From assembly GCA_026874595.1 (NCBI GenBank), contig CM049317.1, positions 78,137,415 to 78,201,414 on the forward strand: 64,000 nucleotides of DNA, read 5' to 3'. The DNA is from Sipunculus nudus (lineage: Eukaryota > Annelida > Sipuncula > Golfingiida > Sipunculidae). This document shows, piece by piece, positions 50,234 to 62,988 of this stretch (its first letter is position 1; each line of letters starts with the position of its first letter). Both the position numbers and the translations under genes were made by a program. The notes beneath the pieces were generated by a model, which saw nothing but the letters and a program-made list of their open reading frames with translations, did no database searches and was not told the origin of the DNA.

Positions 50234-51669
50234 CCACGGTATATGAATGATTTACACGTTTTCCAAATAGCGGGACAACCATTTTGGAAATTGTGGTCAC
50301 TACGACCAAATCAATACTTAAATGAATTCTTTGAGCCAGAATACTCTAGAACTGATGTATCAGTTTGACCTCTATGTCAAAAGTTCAGTTACTTAAGTAT
50401 TTTTGCTACTTTGGCATTATTTTGGCGGCGGCCATTTTGTTTAACGTTGATTAGCTAAAATTGCCAAAGCCTGACAGCGGTTCACCTCGATATTTTTCAC
50501 ACCTAACATATTGGCCAGAAAAATCCAAAAGAAGAACTTAAGACTATGTAACAAGTTAGAGTTCAGAGGCGGTTTGTTTATAATTATGTGCTCTTTTACG
50601 AAATCTGGTATTTCATAAAGTGTAAAACCAGTAACCAGATTATTTGTTTAGGCTTGAAATTAATTCATTTAACATTCACCAACCACTCCCATGTATCTGA
50701 ATTGTATGGACAATCAAAAGAAATTATCTTGCCACTTTCTTACATTTATCATTCGAAGTTATAATGAAAACATAGCAATAATAAGAAACATGTATTTATG
50801 TATGATTGACTACACTTTTTCTCTCTGTCTGTCTCTCTATCTCTCTCGCTCCCTGGCCCCTATATATGTGTATATATACGTTTACATTATAATATAATAA
50901 TTTGTTAGGCTATATACGGAGCTCAGAATAGTAATAATTTATTTGTCATATATGTTAATAGATATCTAACGCCCCAGATAAGGATATGTACTCTGACGCT
51001 TCTTACAGGTAAAATTGGCCAATATCCTATAGGAAACATACAAGGTGTTCAAGTATGTTTTAAGAGCTGAGGCTTCAATACTTGACCTCTGGCCTATACT
51101 GTACTCATGTGGCAAACAGAACACGGGATAAACAGAGCATACGATCATGTGACAACATTTGGATTTGTAGTAGACACTTTGTAGGTCCATGTGATTCAAG
51201 ATGACCAGTATGACTCCTCTCGTGCGGTTGGTTTTCATTTCAACCAGTGTAATCCTCACCCACGCTGAGCCTTCAGTGAATCTGAGTTTGAACGGAGAAT
51301 AGAGATTTACAAATGCTAATAAAAGTGAGTCATTAGTGTTTTCTGATTAATTTATTTAGGAACTTGTAGATACCGCCGATTTTCAGAGTCATCGTCACTT
51401 GTTTGGCACATCTGGGCACCCATGGGTTGCAATATAACTAATATTCCAATAGTGAATCCACGAGATTATCAGGATGTTCATAGATAATGTTCAAGCAGGG
51501 ATTAATAGATGTTACAATGATTAAGATAGTCGTAACCTCGGTTTTCCATCCTGGATACAAGTTCGCCGGTCATACTGGCTCACAATAGGCAGCGGAAACG
51601 TTCTATCAACATATTGTGGCTCATGTCGGAATAAATGCCTTGCTATTAATAATTTATTTCATTAGTGCA

Positions 51670-51672
<3 letters not shown>

Positions 51673-51738
<66 letters not shown>
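51673..51738. repeat. (TA)n microsatellite
   Basis: Uninterrupted TA dinucleotide run of about 66 bp. Confidence 0.97.
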
Positions 51739-51740
<2 letters not shown>

Positions 51741-52277
51741 GCCCCTTTGCAATCATTTCACATTGAGAATGAAATTGCTGAATAGATTATAGAGTCAGTT
51801 GAATACTCTTTTCCTTTGTACAAGGATTATTTATATAAAACTATGATTATATTTTAAAAAATAGTAATTGGAGAATATAAAATATTATATCATTTGGCAG
51901 CATTAATATTTACATAATACGCATTTAACCATTCAATGATCTTGAAGGTTTGTTTGCAACTATATATTGGCAAAATAAGACGCGGAAACGTTGCATTTTC
52001 GGCGTGTAACTTTTCATTCAAGGGATACAGATGTTAACACGAGAATAAAAACAGCTGTGTTATCTTTTAATTTTCCTCTACTTCACTCCGTACATTGGAT
52101 GGATAAGGTCCGTACAAGGTCGAGATAAAAAAATATAAGAATAGCCGACTGAAAGATCGCTGGTTGTTTTTATTATTTCACTTTGATTCGTTGAAGTGGA
52201 AAATAAAGAAAGAGGATCCAAATTTGTGTCAAACTTAGTTATAAGTGTAAGATATTTTATTACAGTTCCTACTATTT

Positions 52278-53161
52278 TGTTACGGGACCTAATATCAACA
52301 GATCACCTAGTCGTGAAGAACATACATTTTGTAATGGAGATAAAAAAATCAGATTCTGTAACACCAGGCAGCGTGAAATGTCTAGGGAAAGAATAAAGAA
52401 GTCAGTGTTTTTTTGTTTTCAAATAATGATAATTTATTCTTAAAACAATCCTTACATTACAATACACTAAATCAATATAATTACACAGTATAACAACATT
52501 ACAACAGTAAATCAATTCAAGTATATAAATAAAGTGTACAGTACCTTGATACCACCAATGTCACAGCGACAACAAGTCCTTTATAACGTACAACCCAGAT
52601 GAACAGTTCACATAAATCTTCTCAGAGAATAACAGTCTAGTTCATTCACAAAATCAATCCGTTGTAATCCCAAAGTGAAGTTCTTGTTATAATCCCGAAA
52701 GCAAACTGAAGACTATATAAGATCCGTCACAATTTTAGAAGAAAATCTGTTAATTGCCGCACTTATCGGAAAAGGTCCACAACTGACTTACACGCTTCTG
52801 TGTCAGCTGGAATATTCTTCTCCTGTCTTCTCCCGGCTCTAATCATAGCCCCTTATTTATAATTTCTCACCCCAAGCCGAGATCTTTTAATTTCTTTAAC
52901 AATCCAAAGAAACCAATAGTACACACGTTAAAGGAAACATCTAGAACAACGAATGCTGTGTTTCTACATATCTGGGTTCACACGTTGGCCTGCCCGGCTC
53001 GGCCAGGCGAGAAAGCCCCAGACTAGCATGACGGCTGTGTTTACACGTGGGCCGCACCCGGTCAGCTAGAACAAGGAACGCTGTAGCATAGCAACGCTAG
53101 GGCTTGAGCCAAACACGAATCAGAGTGTCAACAGCTCACAATAAAACAGACATATGTAACA
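52278..53161 (-). mobile_element. Solo LTR, family member 2 (about 884 bp, reverse orientation)
   Basis: Begins TGTTACGGGACC and ends TGTAACA, flanked on both sides by ATTT (52274-52277 and 53162-53165). This fits a 4-bp target duplication, although the sequence is low-complexity. It aligns over its length with 16265-17163. On the minus strand it has a TATA box (plus-strand ATTTATAA, 52856-52863) and the conserved GCCGGGAGAAGACAGGAG region. No internal coding region adjoins it. The short frame at 52196-52396 straddles its edge and is incidental. Confidence 0.82.
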
Positions 53162-55168
53162 ATTTGCAAATAAAAAATAAATAGAACAATTTGCACCCAT
53201 GTGGCCGATTGCGAAATAAAAGCCATTTTCTGAGATTACGGGAAATGCCTTTTTTATGCACTACCAATGCTTAGATAAGGACAGATTTTGATTCTTGGAG
53301 TGGACTGATTCTGCAGCGGAACAGACTTGGCATCTTACCTGCCGTTTTAAGTGAATAACAATTAACATATCGATAGGGCTTGAATTTAACAGGAGTAATA
53401 AGTCCCTCTAGTCTGATAGACGCCTTAATGAAAAGCAAAACAGGAGATAAAAAATAGAAATATTATCTGAGACTACATACGTCCTCCGCCAGGATCCTGA
53501 TAAAAAAATTGCAGTGTACTTCTTTGCAATGTGTAGTCTGTCCGGGTTGAGCACAGAGTTGAACCACATGGGTGGGGGAGGGGGGTCTTTAAGAAAGGCG
53601 GCGACCAATTGATGGTTTCGTCCTCAGCCGGGAATTAGAAACTGCCTGGCTTAGTTTAGATTCCTTTGAATTTAAATCATTTCTACAACGACCGGAAAAC
53701 CACTTGCCGTGGGTGTTGTCAGAATCATCCACAATAATTCATAAAAAAAATGTTCCAACAAACAAACCAAATAACCTCGACGAAACAAAATAACCCTTCA
53801 ACTGGCTGAGGTAAAAAAATATTAACTTTATAACTTGTTATATTGACAACTGGCAATTTTTTTCTAATTTTGTATTATTTATTAATATTCAAGTGTATGT
53901 CACTGAACACCTTTAATAAAGGTCTGGAACTTGAATTGTCATGTGGTTCATATAATTAATTGTATTTAGCTAGTACCACAGTTTTAAAACAGGAATTCCA
54001 TTATGGCTCGGGCTATCCTGAAAAAAGTTATGATATACGAATTGATAATTTATAACAAATATCAATTTAGTCGATTTGTTATAGGATGAAGTTATCCCCT
54101 CGATCTTTGGCCAACTGTAAAATATAAAAAAAATGATATTTATATCAAGACTTAATAACTCAAATGGCTTAAAGCTTGTCTTGTTCTGGTGGAATAAATT
54201 CAGACACAGATAGGTTCTATTTGTTATATTTTTACTAGCCCCTTACCACAGCCGGAGTGTCAATGTCGACCCCTGGTCCATGTGACGGAGTCAGACAATA
54301 GCGGTTTTGAAGGTGGCGCAGGAAGCGAGCTAACAGGGGCTGATCCAGGATTCAGGTAAAGGAGGGGACCAACCCCGGAGAACTTATCATAAAGCCAAAA
54401 AAGGCCTCCAGCTCAAGGATAGGGTGGAGGGGATTAAAGGAAAAAAAGGTGGCAGCGGCTGAAAAGGGGGGGGGGCGGCTCCGGACCCCCTGGACCGTCC
54501 CCTTGATCTCCTTCCGAGGCTCCCCTTTCATCGACCTAAAATATCGGAAATAGGACATTAGACTCTTAATACTAAAACGCAGTGGGGATTTTGTCTCGAA
54601 TCGTTTGTTCTCCTTTAAGAATACATGGAAGATATACGTACAAGGTCTACTGGGACATTCGGCATATTCGTTTACCTGTGACAGGGTCTTGGGTACCCTT
54701 TCTTAGATTCCGTATGCGCCCCTACCCTCGTAAAAACAATTTCTATTCTGTTGGCAACATCAACTCATAAGGTATGTAAGTGTCTATCAGACATCAATAT
54801 TTTCAATAATAAGTCAATATCTGTACTGAGTGCTATGATAAGGAGACAAGATCATTTGTTTACACAGTCAGTAAATGGTTCAATACAAGGGCCGATAACT
54901 CCGTGATCATGACATGTTGAAGACGGTTCGCTTGTTATCTGATCATCAGGATCATTTTATTTAAAATAAATGGCAGACGTGATATGTCCATGACACAAGT
55001 ACGATCTAGTAACAACATCCTTTAAATATACACAAGTAGTGGGCATTGATTTCCCTGGCTTTATGTAAATCACAATAAAAGAAATCGGTCGTTAACCGTA
55101 GAGAATATGCATCCCCATCCCCCCCCCCCAGACATATGTTGACATATTTTGCTTTGAAATGACAAAAT
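53162..55168. other. Gene-free stretch
   Basis: Unrecognised sequence. A GC-rich patch near 54330-54540 (with GGGGCTGATCCAGGATTCAG and a G-run) resembles a second patch near 61120-61260 and may be a dispersed repeat. A TTTAATAAAGGTCTGGAAC phrase near 53911-53930 looks like the 3' tail of a retroelement. No gene is supportable. Confidence 0.5.
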
Positions 55169-55495
55169 GGTACCGCACTAATCCTAAAACAGTACCGCAC
55201 CAAACCTAAAACAGTACCGCACTAATCCTAAAACAGTACCGCACTAATCCTAAAACAGTACCTTACTAATCCTAAAATAGTACCGCACTAATCCTAAAAC
55301 AGTACCGCACCAATCCTAAAACAGTACCGCATTAATCCTAAAACAGTACCGTACTTATCCTAAAACAGTACCGCATTAATCCTAAAACAGTACCGTACTT
55401 ATCCTAAAACAGTACCGCACTAATCCTAAAACAGTACCGTACTAATCCTAAAACAGTACCGCACTAATCCTAAAACAGTACCGTATATATATTAT
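55169..55495. repeat. 22-bp minisatellite (about 15 units)
   Basis: Head-to-tail units reading ACAGTACCGCACTAATCCTA plus two A residues, with variants CGTACTTATCC, CGCATTAATCC and CGCACCAATCC. The array directly abuts the next complex repeat. Confidence 0.96.
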
Positions 55496-58330
55496 GCATA
55501 TTGGTCAGTTGCGTCTGTTTGTTGCTTGCCGGAAATCTTCGATTTTCGCAAGCTGGTTGGTCAGTCGCGGATGTCTGTCTGTTTGTCTGTTTGTCTGTCA
55601 TCTCTCTACAGGTCTCAATTTTGCACCAATCATTTTCAACCTTACACACTTTATAGATAATCAAAAATGCAAGGAGCCTATTGTTTTTGGGCAATATAGG
55701 TCAAAGGTCAAGATCAAGGTCATCAAAACTTCTCAAAACGGTTTTTTCTTCATATCTTTGTGACTAATAGTCGTATCTACTTCAACAATAGCTCATTTTA
55801 ATCGTCATTCCAAGGCCTGTCATCTGGTGTGTAGCTGACTCAAATTTGCCGTAACCATGGTTACAAATTTTTGGGGAAAAGTCGAGATATTCGAAAATAA
55901 GGGGTCTTATTTTTCTAACTTTGTCAAATTTAAAGCTAGAGTGATCTAGTTTTTTGCATCAGGTAGCATTCAACTAGTACTACAAGATTTTATAACACGT
56001 CTAGCAGTATCTCGTCAAATATCTCGTGAATAGAGATATTTCGAGATTTCATTCATCTTGCGCCAAAGGCCACAGTTTTGCAGAAATCTTTTTGAAACTG
56101 ACACATCATAAGTCTTACACAGGTATATCGAAACAGTTTTTTCATTTTTTACAATATCGCTGCTAGGGGGCGCTGCACACGACCCTCTTATGCATATTAT
56201 GTTTTACATTTCATTTTCCGGACATAGCCGTTACATGGCGCTGCACCTGACCCTCACACACATATCATTATATTGACCATATCTCTAAAACCCAAAGCCT
56301 CAATAACAGAAACTATGGCTTATTTTCTTTCCCTGAGTTTTCTCCATGACCTAGTAATGTCATCTGGTCTCAATCTTGTGTCACTTTGTCAGTGTGTCTG
56401 TCTGTTTGTCAGTTGTCCTCAAATTATAAACCTTACCTACATAAATTATCGCTAATTTTGCTCTTCTTTACCTTCGGCACTTTTGTCTGGTAATCTGTTA
56501 TCACAGATGTGTCAGTATGTCTGTCTGTTCGTCTGTTGTGGTCAGCTTTGTCTGCTTCCTCGTTGTTTTGTCTGATATGTCATTTTACAAGCCACAACTT
56601 CTCAGCAAACGCTGAGGGTCATTCAAATAATAGAAAACCCACAATATGTTGTCTGTCCGTCTGTCTGTCATTTCAACTTCCGGCAAGCGCTCGACCTCTG
56701 GTCGTCTAGTTTGTTTGTTTATCTGTCTGTCTGTCTCCGGCCTGAAATGCACAGTTTTGCAGCGATCGCTTTCAAACTTACTTAGTTGATGTACAACCAA
56801 AAGTGCCCGAAGCCTATTGAATTTGGTCATTATCAGTCAACGGTCAAGGTCAAGGTCATCAAAAGTTTGCAAAACGGGTTTTCCTTCATATCTTTGTCAC
56901 TAATAATCGTATCTACTTAAACTGAAGCTCATTTTAATCGCCATTCCAAGGCCTTTCTTCTGGTATATAACGGCCTGAAATTTGCGGTAACCATGGTTAC
57001 GCATTTTGGGAAAAAATGTCATGATATTCGAAAATAAGGGGTCTTATTTTTCTAACTTTGTCAGTTTTAAAGCTACAGAGATCTAGTTTTTTGCATCAGG
57101 TAGCATACAAGTAGTATTGTTTGATTATTCTGCAAGTCTCGCAATACCTCGTACAATATCTCGTCAAACGAGATATTTCGAAATATGGCTTAGTGATAGC
57201 CTAGATTTCACAAGTATGCAGGAATCATTTTGAAACTAAAATATCTTATTTCTAACACTAATATCTCGAGACTGATTTTCCATTTTCCAGATATGGCCGT
57301 TACGGGGCGCTGCACTCGAACTTCCCCGACATAGCATTTTTTGGCCATATCTCGAAAATTATAAACCTCAATAACAGAAACAATAGCTTATTTTCTTCCT
57401 CTGGGTCTTTTTCATAAGCTGAGTAAGTTATCTGGTCTCAGCTTTGTGTAACTTTGTCAGTATGTCTGTCTGTATGTCAGTTCTCCTCAAATTCACCTGC
57501 TTGCTGGTTTTTGTATTTTACTTATAGCATTCTAAAGGCCATGGTTTTTCAGGAATCGTTTTGAAACTGGTACATCTTATGTCTTAAGATGTAATATCTC
57601 GAAATGTTTTTTTTTCATTTTCCGCATATGGCCGCTAGGGGGCGTTTCATTCGAACCTCCCCTACATTTCATGTTTTGCCCATATCTCCAGAACTATAAA
57701 CCTCAGTAACATAAAGTATAACTTATTTTCTTTCCCTGAGTCGTCTCCATAACCTGGTTAAGTGATCTGGTCTCAATCTTGTGTCACTTTGTCAGTATGT
57801 CTGTCTGTTTGTCAGTTGTCCTCAATTTCGCCTGCTTGCTGGTTCTTGTGTCATACATATACCATTCTTCAGGCCACAGATTTGAAAGAATCCTTTTGAA
57901 ACTGGTACATGTTATGTCTTACACTAATACCTCGAAATAAATTTTTCATTTTCTGGATATTGCCGCTAGGGGGCGCTGCACACGACCTTCCAAAATTTTA
58001 CATTTTGGCCATATCTTCAAAACTATAAACCTCAGTTACATAAACTATAGCTTATTTTCTTCCTCTGAGTCTTATCCATAACTTGGTTAAGTCATCTGGT
58101 CTAAAGCTTGTGTCACTTTGTCAGTATGTCTGTCTGTTTGTCATTTGTTGTGAGCTATGTCTGCTTTCATGTTCTTTTGAGTGATATATGTCTTCAACAG
58201 GCCTAACTTTTCACCAATCGCTCTGAAAGTCACTCAATTGTTAGAAAACCGACAGTTTGTTCTGTCTGTCCGTCTGTTTGTCATTTCAACTTCCGGCAAG
58301 CGTTCGACCGATGGATGTCTAGTTTGTAGT
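55496..58330. repeat. Complex tandem/dispersed repeat with about 1.14-kb and 0.33-kb periods
   Basis: Landmarks recur in order. CTTCATATCTTTGT...ACTAATA is at 55748 and 56884 (1136 bp apart), and both copies continue with TCGTATCTACTT and CATTTTAATCG. In the right half, CACTTTGTCAGTATGTCTG-type phrases at about 57450, 57785 and 58114 and GGGGCGCTGCAC-type phrases near 57305, 57637 and 57968 give a period of about 330 bp. GTCTGTCTGTTTGTC runs punctuate the units. The unit ends with AACTTCCGGCAAGCG (56669 and 58290). Copies differ substantially, so this is an old repeat. The short frames here are not genes. Confidence 0.85.
55698..55722 (+). promoter_or_regulatory. DR1 nuclear-receptor-type motif inside the repeat
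   Basis: AGGTCA-A-AGGTCA (55698-55710) is a perfect direct repeat with one-base spacing, the classical DR1 recognised by RXR/HNF4/COUP-type receptors. It is followed by TCAAGGTCA, an extended half-site of the ERR/SF-1 type. The homologous place in the next unit (56844-56858) has two overlapping TCAAGGTCA sites. Presence of motifs is certain, function is not shown. Confidence 0.4.
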
Positions 58331-60124
58331 GCCACGTGATCTGCTCCAACATGACTTTGTGGGACTCTGACGGAATGTCACGTCTCTCCATTAACAGCAA
58401 ACGGTTGGAGACACCGACATATGTTCAGGCGATACGTGTTTGACATCAAATCAATGTTGAAGGTAAGATCATATAATATAAAGATTTACACACAGAGAGT
58501 GCGATGAACATCTAAATTACGAGTGAGATATCAATACGAAAAACATGTTTGGTTGTACAAATGAGAGCGTAAAACCAACTTGTATTGTGACAGCCGTCCT
58601 TTCCTACGACTCGCACGACTTAGCTATCAATCATGTTACCTGTGGCTGACATGCTTCTGTTTGGTTCGTGGACACAAGTGCAGGGAGATTATGGTTTGGT
58701 AGAAAGTACATAAACTTATTTCACGATTGGTCTAGCTTATTTTAAATAACAATGAGTTTATAGGCCGCTAGACGTTGTCTAAATAGACATTTGTTTCACC
58801 ATCGTATTTTTAGGGCGGTTTTCAATATTCTACTCAGAGTTTCCTTGTGACAAAAAAAACACATATACCGCCAGTCCATCCTCCATTTGCATAAGTATAG
58901 TAAAACGGGTCAAATATGAATATTCAATTAAAACTTGGCAGTCAGAGACAGTCGCCACTTTGATGCAAGGCAGTTTACCATCCTGCCACCTAGGAGGTGA
59001 AGCAGTAACTACCGCCATGCGGTAAATTGATGCGACCAGTAAATGTCTATTGCCAATCTGTGCGGTCCCAAACATTCTTGCATCAAGTGGTGCCTTTAAA
59101 GGGGTACCTATTGTCCCAACACTAAAGATGTGAACCACCAGGTTCTTTTAAAAGTCAAACCAACTGATTGAAACACTCATATACGTAAACTCCAAAAACT
59201 GAATAAGACATATGTTAACAAAACAAATCAATATATTAAATAAAGAAGACACCAACATTCTTTTGAAAGGCGCTCTATATGTACAAGCACTGATGATTAC
59301 TAACGTACGATAATAAACATAGAAATAAGCAACAAGTGTGTTAGACACACACTTCACAGAGTAGTCCCTATGTTTACACTTATCCTGATCACATGACCAT
59401 CATGCACACGTGACATCGGAATGTTGCACTGGTCGTCTCTCTGCTCTCCCGCTTTGTATACTGCTCAATCAGTCCATTCACAACTACACGGAGCCCCGAA
59501 CACCAACAGTCCTTCGCTTGAGTATACTCGTTAACCACTTGAGGTACAGTTCACGCAACACGCACAGACTTTTCTATCTAAATCAATAATCAATGTTTAA
59601 CATAGCCGATGTCTCCAGGAATCAGCGAGTTCTAGGTAGTAGAATGTGCGTCAACACAGCGATATCTAGTACCTCGACAGCTCGGCGATTATATAACGTC
59701 CTAGGTCTGTTCCTTGATACGCCCACAACAGGTACAATCACCAGATTACCTGTCCGTCGGCAGAATGTGATAGTCGCTCTAAGGTCCGTTACAGAGAAAT
59801 CACCGTGGCCTTCCTCAGACATCGACTATCTACACTTACAGACATTATATTCTCAGCTGTCTAGACTCTTTTTTTTTGTTTATTCCACAAAAGAACCATA
59901 TACATACATATATACATAATAACATACATAAACAGGCAATATATAACAAGGTGACATGAACATTTCTAAACATAAAGAAAATCTTTCAACACCATGCGAC
60001 TAATTTTTAACATACTTAAAACATAGAGCAAAATGCATGATATTAAATATATATCGATAAAGAATGTGTCAGTATTTGCATAACATATTGCAGACATCAG
60101 TAAAAACAAAACAAGAAAAAAAAA
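58331..60124. other. Gene-free stretch with unrecognised frames
   Basis: Open frames at 58830-59138 (minus) and at 59593-59919 (plus) overlapping 59622-59822 (minus) have mixed composition. They lack any recognised domain, and competing frames overlap on opposite strands. I do not call a gene. Confidence 0.45.
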
Positions 60125-61080
60125 CTAAATCTGACCGCACTGGTCAGCTCGCATGTTAATTCCAATGTTAGTTTTTTTTTTTCTCAACCCACAATCATTT
60201 TCAGATGGTTTCATGTTTTGATAGTCTTCTTTTTGATATTGCGACCTGTTTAGTATGGTTGGTTCTAATCGATTTAATGGCACTGTTGATCGACCATTAT
60301 TGCTCTTTGCATTTTGTAATATATATATATAATATTTTACAATCAGTATAATTTTATCTAGCAACTGATCTGTGCTTACATTAAAAAGTATTACTGTCAG
60401 TGAAAAGGTATTCGAAAAATCTGAATTCTTTAACCACTTACGAACACCATGCCATAAGTCTTTTACAAAATTACAGTAATGAAAAGTGTGTAGTAGGGTT
60501 TCCTTCTCTTTTTAACAGAAAGAACAGTACTCATGCTCTTTGATACTAGCTTTTACAAGAAATGGATTTAATGCAAGAATTCGATGTAATATCTTAAATT
60601 GAAAATATATAAGCATTGTTGATATTGTTATTGAATATATATTTCTAAAAGCCTCAAGGACTCTGTCCTTATCACAGTCCACAATATCTTGATGCCTTAA
60701 TAAAATACTATTTTCTGGGTGTAGATATCTTCTTTCTAAAAGATTTACATATATAGTTTTTACAGGTTTTGTCATCTGTAGAATGTTATCAATTTTAAAA
60801 TCTGAGGTAGAATCGTCTTGGTTGTTTCTTATTTCTTGTTTCCATTTTGCTGGTATTGAGTGTATAATACTATTATAAGTCAATATTTTTACATCAATGC
60901 CATAAACCTGTCCTATTTCACCAGGAGTGTAGAATACATAAGAATTGTTCACCTTCTTTGTTAAATTATTGATGAATCTGATACCTGCATTGTACCAAGT
61001 TTTATTAAAATTTTATAACATTTTAATTTATAACAATTTGTCCACCTATTTTTAGTTGAGAGTTTATCCACAAAGATTGA
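60125..61080 (-). pseudogene. L1/Tx1-like LINE ORF2 C-terminal fragment with zinc-finger domain
   Basis: On the minus strand a single frame runs from 60952 to 60125, interrupted by only one stop (TAA, 60512-60514). Upstream, the same element is traceable in shifted frames through TWYNAGIRFINNLTKK to NQSLWINSQLKIGGQ near 61070. The downstream part reads CSFC-stop-KEKETLLHTFHYC, the C-x2-C...H-x4-C pattern of the zf-RVT domain that ends L1/Tx1-type ORF2 proteins. It is followed by FVKDLWHGVRKWL, typical of the same region. The reverse-transcriptase core and endonuclease are absent. The element is a 5'-truncated dead copy. Confidence 0.8.
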
Positions 61081-62734
61081 TTTAAATAATCATTTGTTGT
61101 GTCTGGAGTATGATAGTCACCAGAAGTGGATCAACTGAAGAGGTCCAGCGGGTCCGGACACCCCCTCCCCCCTCCCCCTATGCAGCAACCGAAACCTATT
61201 TTGTAAGGGTGTCAGCTATTTTTGTACGGCCTGGACCCATCCCCTTTTCCGGACTTTGGGGACCTTTTCTACGGGTTTGTCGTTAGTCTTCCTGGATTTT
61301 ACCCTTCCTTTTCTTTATTAGAGTTTAGATGAAGAATATGTAGTTACCTAAAAAAATATGTAAAATCAACAATACTGATAATAACAACAGCAATACTACT
61401 ACTGCTGTTGTTGCATCTCCACCTATCTTTTTTTTTTTTTTTTTTTGTTTTTTTGTTTTTTGCATTGTTCTTCTTCTTCCTTTCCATTTCTAGATCTTTT
61501 TCTTATTTTTATCTGCCATTTTCTTCATCCGACTTAATTCATACTTACCCAAGAGGTACCTTACTATTGGCCAACAACTTTGACCCAATATCGATTTTCA
61601 TCTGATCTATAAGAGGTACAGAAAATGGATAATGATACCATTTCCAAATCAGGTTCGAAAGATTTCCTTGGCAAAACTTTTGAATTCACTGATGTGGAAC
61701 AGTATGAGATGGGGACTCAGCACATTTCAGTTGGTCTTCGTTAATCTGGGTGTCCTAGTGATAACAATTCATATCTCATGAGTGATTTAATGTATTGAGC
61801 TGAAACTTAGCATGTCTACATATCTTGGATATCTCCATCTCTTACTCGAGACTAGTGGCGCCACCTACAATGATTTTTGCGTGGCGTTTTACCCAGCTGT
61901 TGCACTTTTTTTCAAAAGTGTGTATCCATATGTCGATCTGTTTTTGGTGCAAATTTCACATGTATGAGGAGTTTAATTGGGATTACTGATGCCACAAATT
62001 TGGACTCATGTCATGTCAGGAACATTCGGTGCCTGACTTTACCCATACCTCTGTGATATGGCGGATACACGTAGTCGCTTGTCGACTGCTCGTTTTCAAG
62101 TTGTTTCCTTTTTTTTCATAATCTCTTCCTATTTTCTATATGATAAACCTTATATATCGGTGTTATAATTTTCTAAATAGTTATCTATTATTTTACACTC
62201 ACTTCCCTTTTTCTATGCAAACCACGCCTATAAATAAGATGGGTAATGTATTTTATTAATTGTGCTACCTTTATCGAGTTACGATATATGAATCATATTT
62301 AGCAGACGCCCAACGGGGCATGTAGCCTAACATGCATTATCATCAGTATATCCTTTTATAATTTTTGACAATAAATAATAGAAGCCTTTTGTTTCCAATC
62401 GTTAATTGTGCCGTCAATAATAAAGTGGATAATATGTTTGGAAAGTCACGAATCGAAATTTGATAATGGTTTAATAAGTCAGGCATAAAAAGACATAATG
62501 AAGCACAATTCGGCTGATGATTTGTGCATGTGAAATGTATCCTCCCATGTTGTTTAATATTATTCATGCAAAATACACGTCTGGCGATTCAGATGCATAT
62601 AATTTACTATAACAATGGTAAAACATCTCAACATAGTACCAGGCATAAGTATAGCAAACTTATTTATACCAGCCATGAGGATAATCAAGCAGCAGTTTGT
62701 TTTACAAAACAAAGCAGTCGGATATCAGTTAATT
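61081..62734. other. Gene-free stretch
   Basis: Contains a GC-rich patch near 61130-61260 (possible dispersed repeat), a poly-T tract at about 61428-61460 and a copy of the dispersed repeat with CTCGAGACTAGTGGCGCCA near 61820-61870. No coding region can be supported. Confidence 0.5.
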
Positions 62735-62846
62735 ATGTCTTCTTCACGACGAGCGTGTGTTTGCAGGAAGAATGTCCTAATTGCCACGTCACTGCTCTGT
62801 GGATTCATTCAGTTTAAAACTGCAAAGTGTGGACCTTACAGTGATG
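62735..62846 (+). CDS. Candidate first coding exon with signal peptide or signal anchor (unrecognised gene)
   Basis: An ATG at 62735 (context AATTATGT) opens 37 codons plus one base, ending at GATG|GTAAGT, a strong consensus 5' splice site. The product has the classic layout of a secretory N-terminus: a basic start MSSSRRACVCRKN, a hydrophobic core VLIATSLLCGFIQF, then KTAKCGPYSD. The same frame is open upstream to 62615, so the exact start is not fixed. Any downstream exon would lie beyond the solo LTR that starts at 62989, probably outside the window. It could encode a secreted, type II Golgi or cysteine-rich protein. The family is unknown. Confidence 0.38.
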
Positions 62847-62988
62847 GTAAGTCTGATCATCGGGAGACACATTTCTGCTCTTTGTACATACTTACTTATT
62901 CCGTGCATTTCCTTTCTGATACTTCTGTAGACTTTTTCCATGGTAGTCACATTATTGTTATTATTATTATTACTACACATTTATATAT

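Larger units (their letters stand above)
49156..52277. other. Gene-free stretch with short repeats
   Basis: Contains a hairpin repeat at 50092-50233, a CT-rich microsatellite near 50818-50848 and a (TA)n tract at 51673-51738. The 97-codon minus-strand frame at 50966-51259 is non-repetitive but unrecognised. No gene can be supported. Confidence 0.55.

Noticed and set aside
2474-57980. Relationship between the 58-bp satellite and the 55.5-58.3-kb repeat through the shared string GGCGCTGCAC
   Set aside because: Only ten bases match and the flanks differ completely, so chance or convergent GC-rich motif is sufficient.
59593-59919. A plus-strand gene with a competing minus-strand frame at 59622-59822
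   Set aside because: Both strands are open in the same place, which is typical of a locally GC-richer stop-poor stretch. Neither shows a domain.
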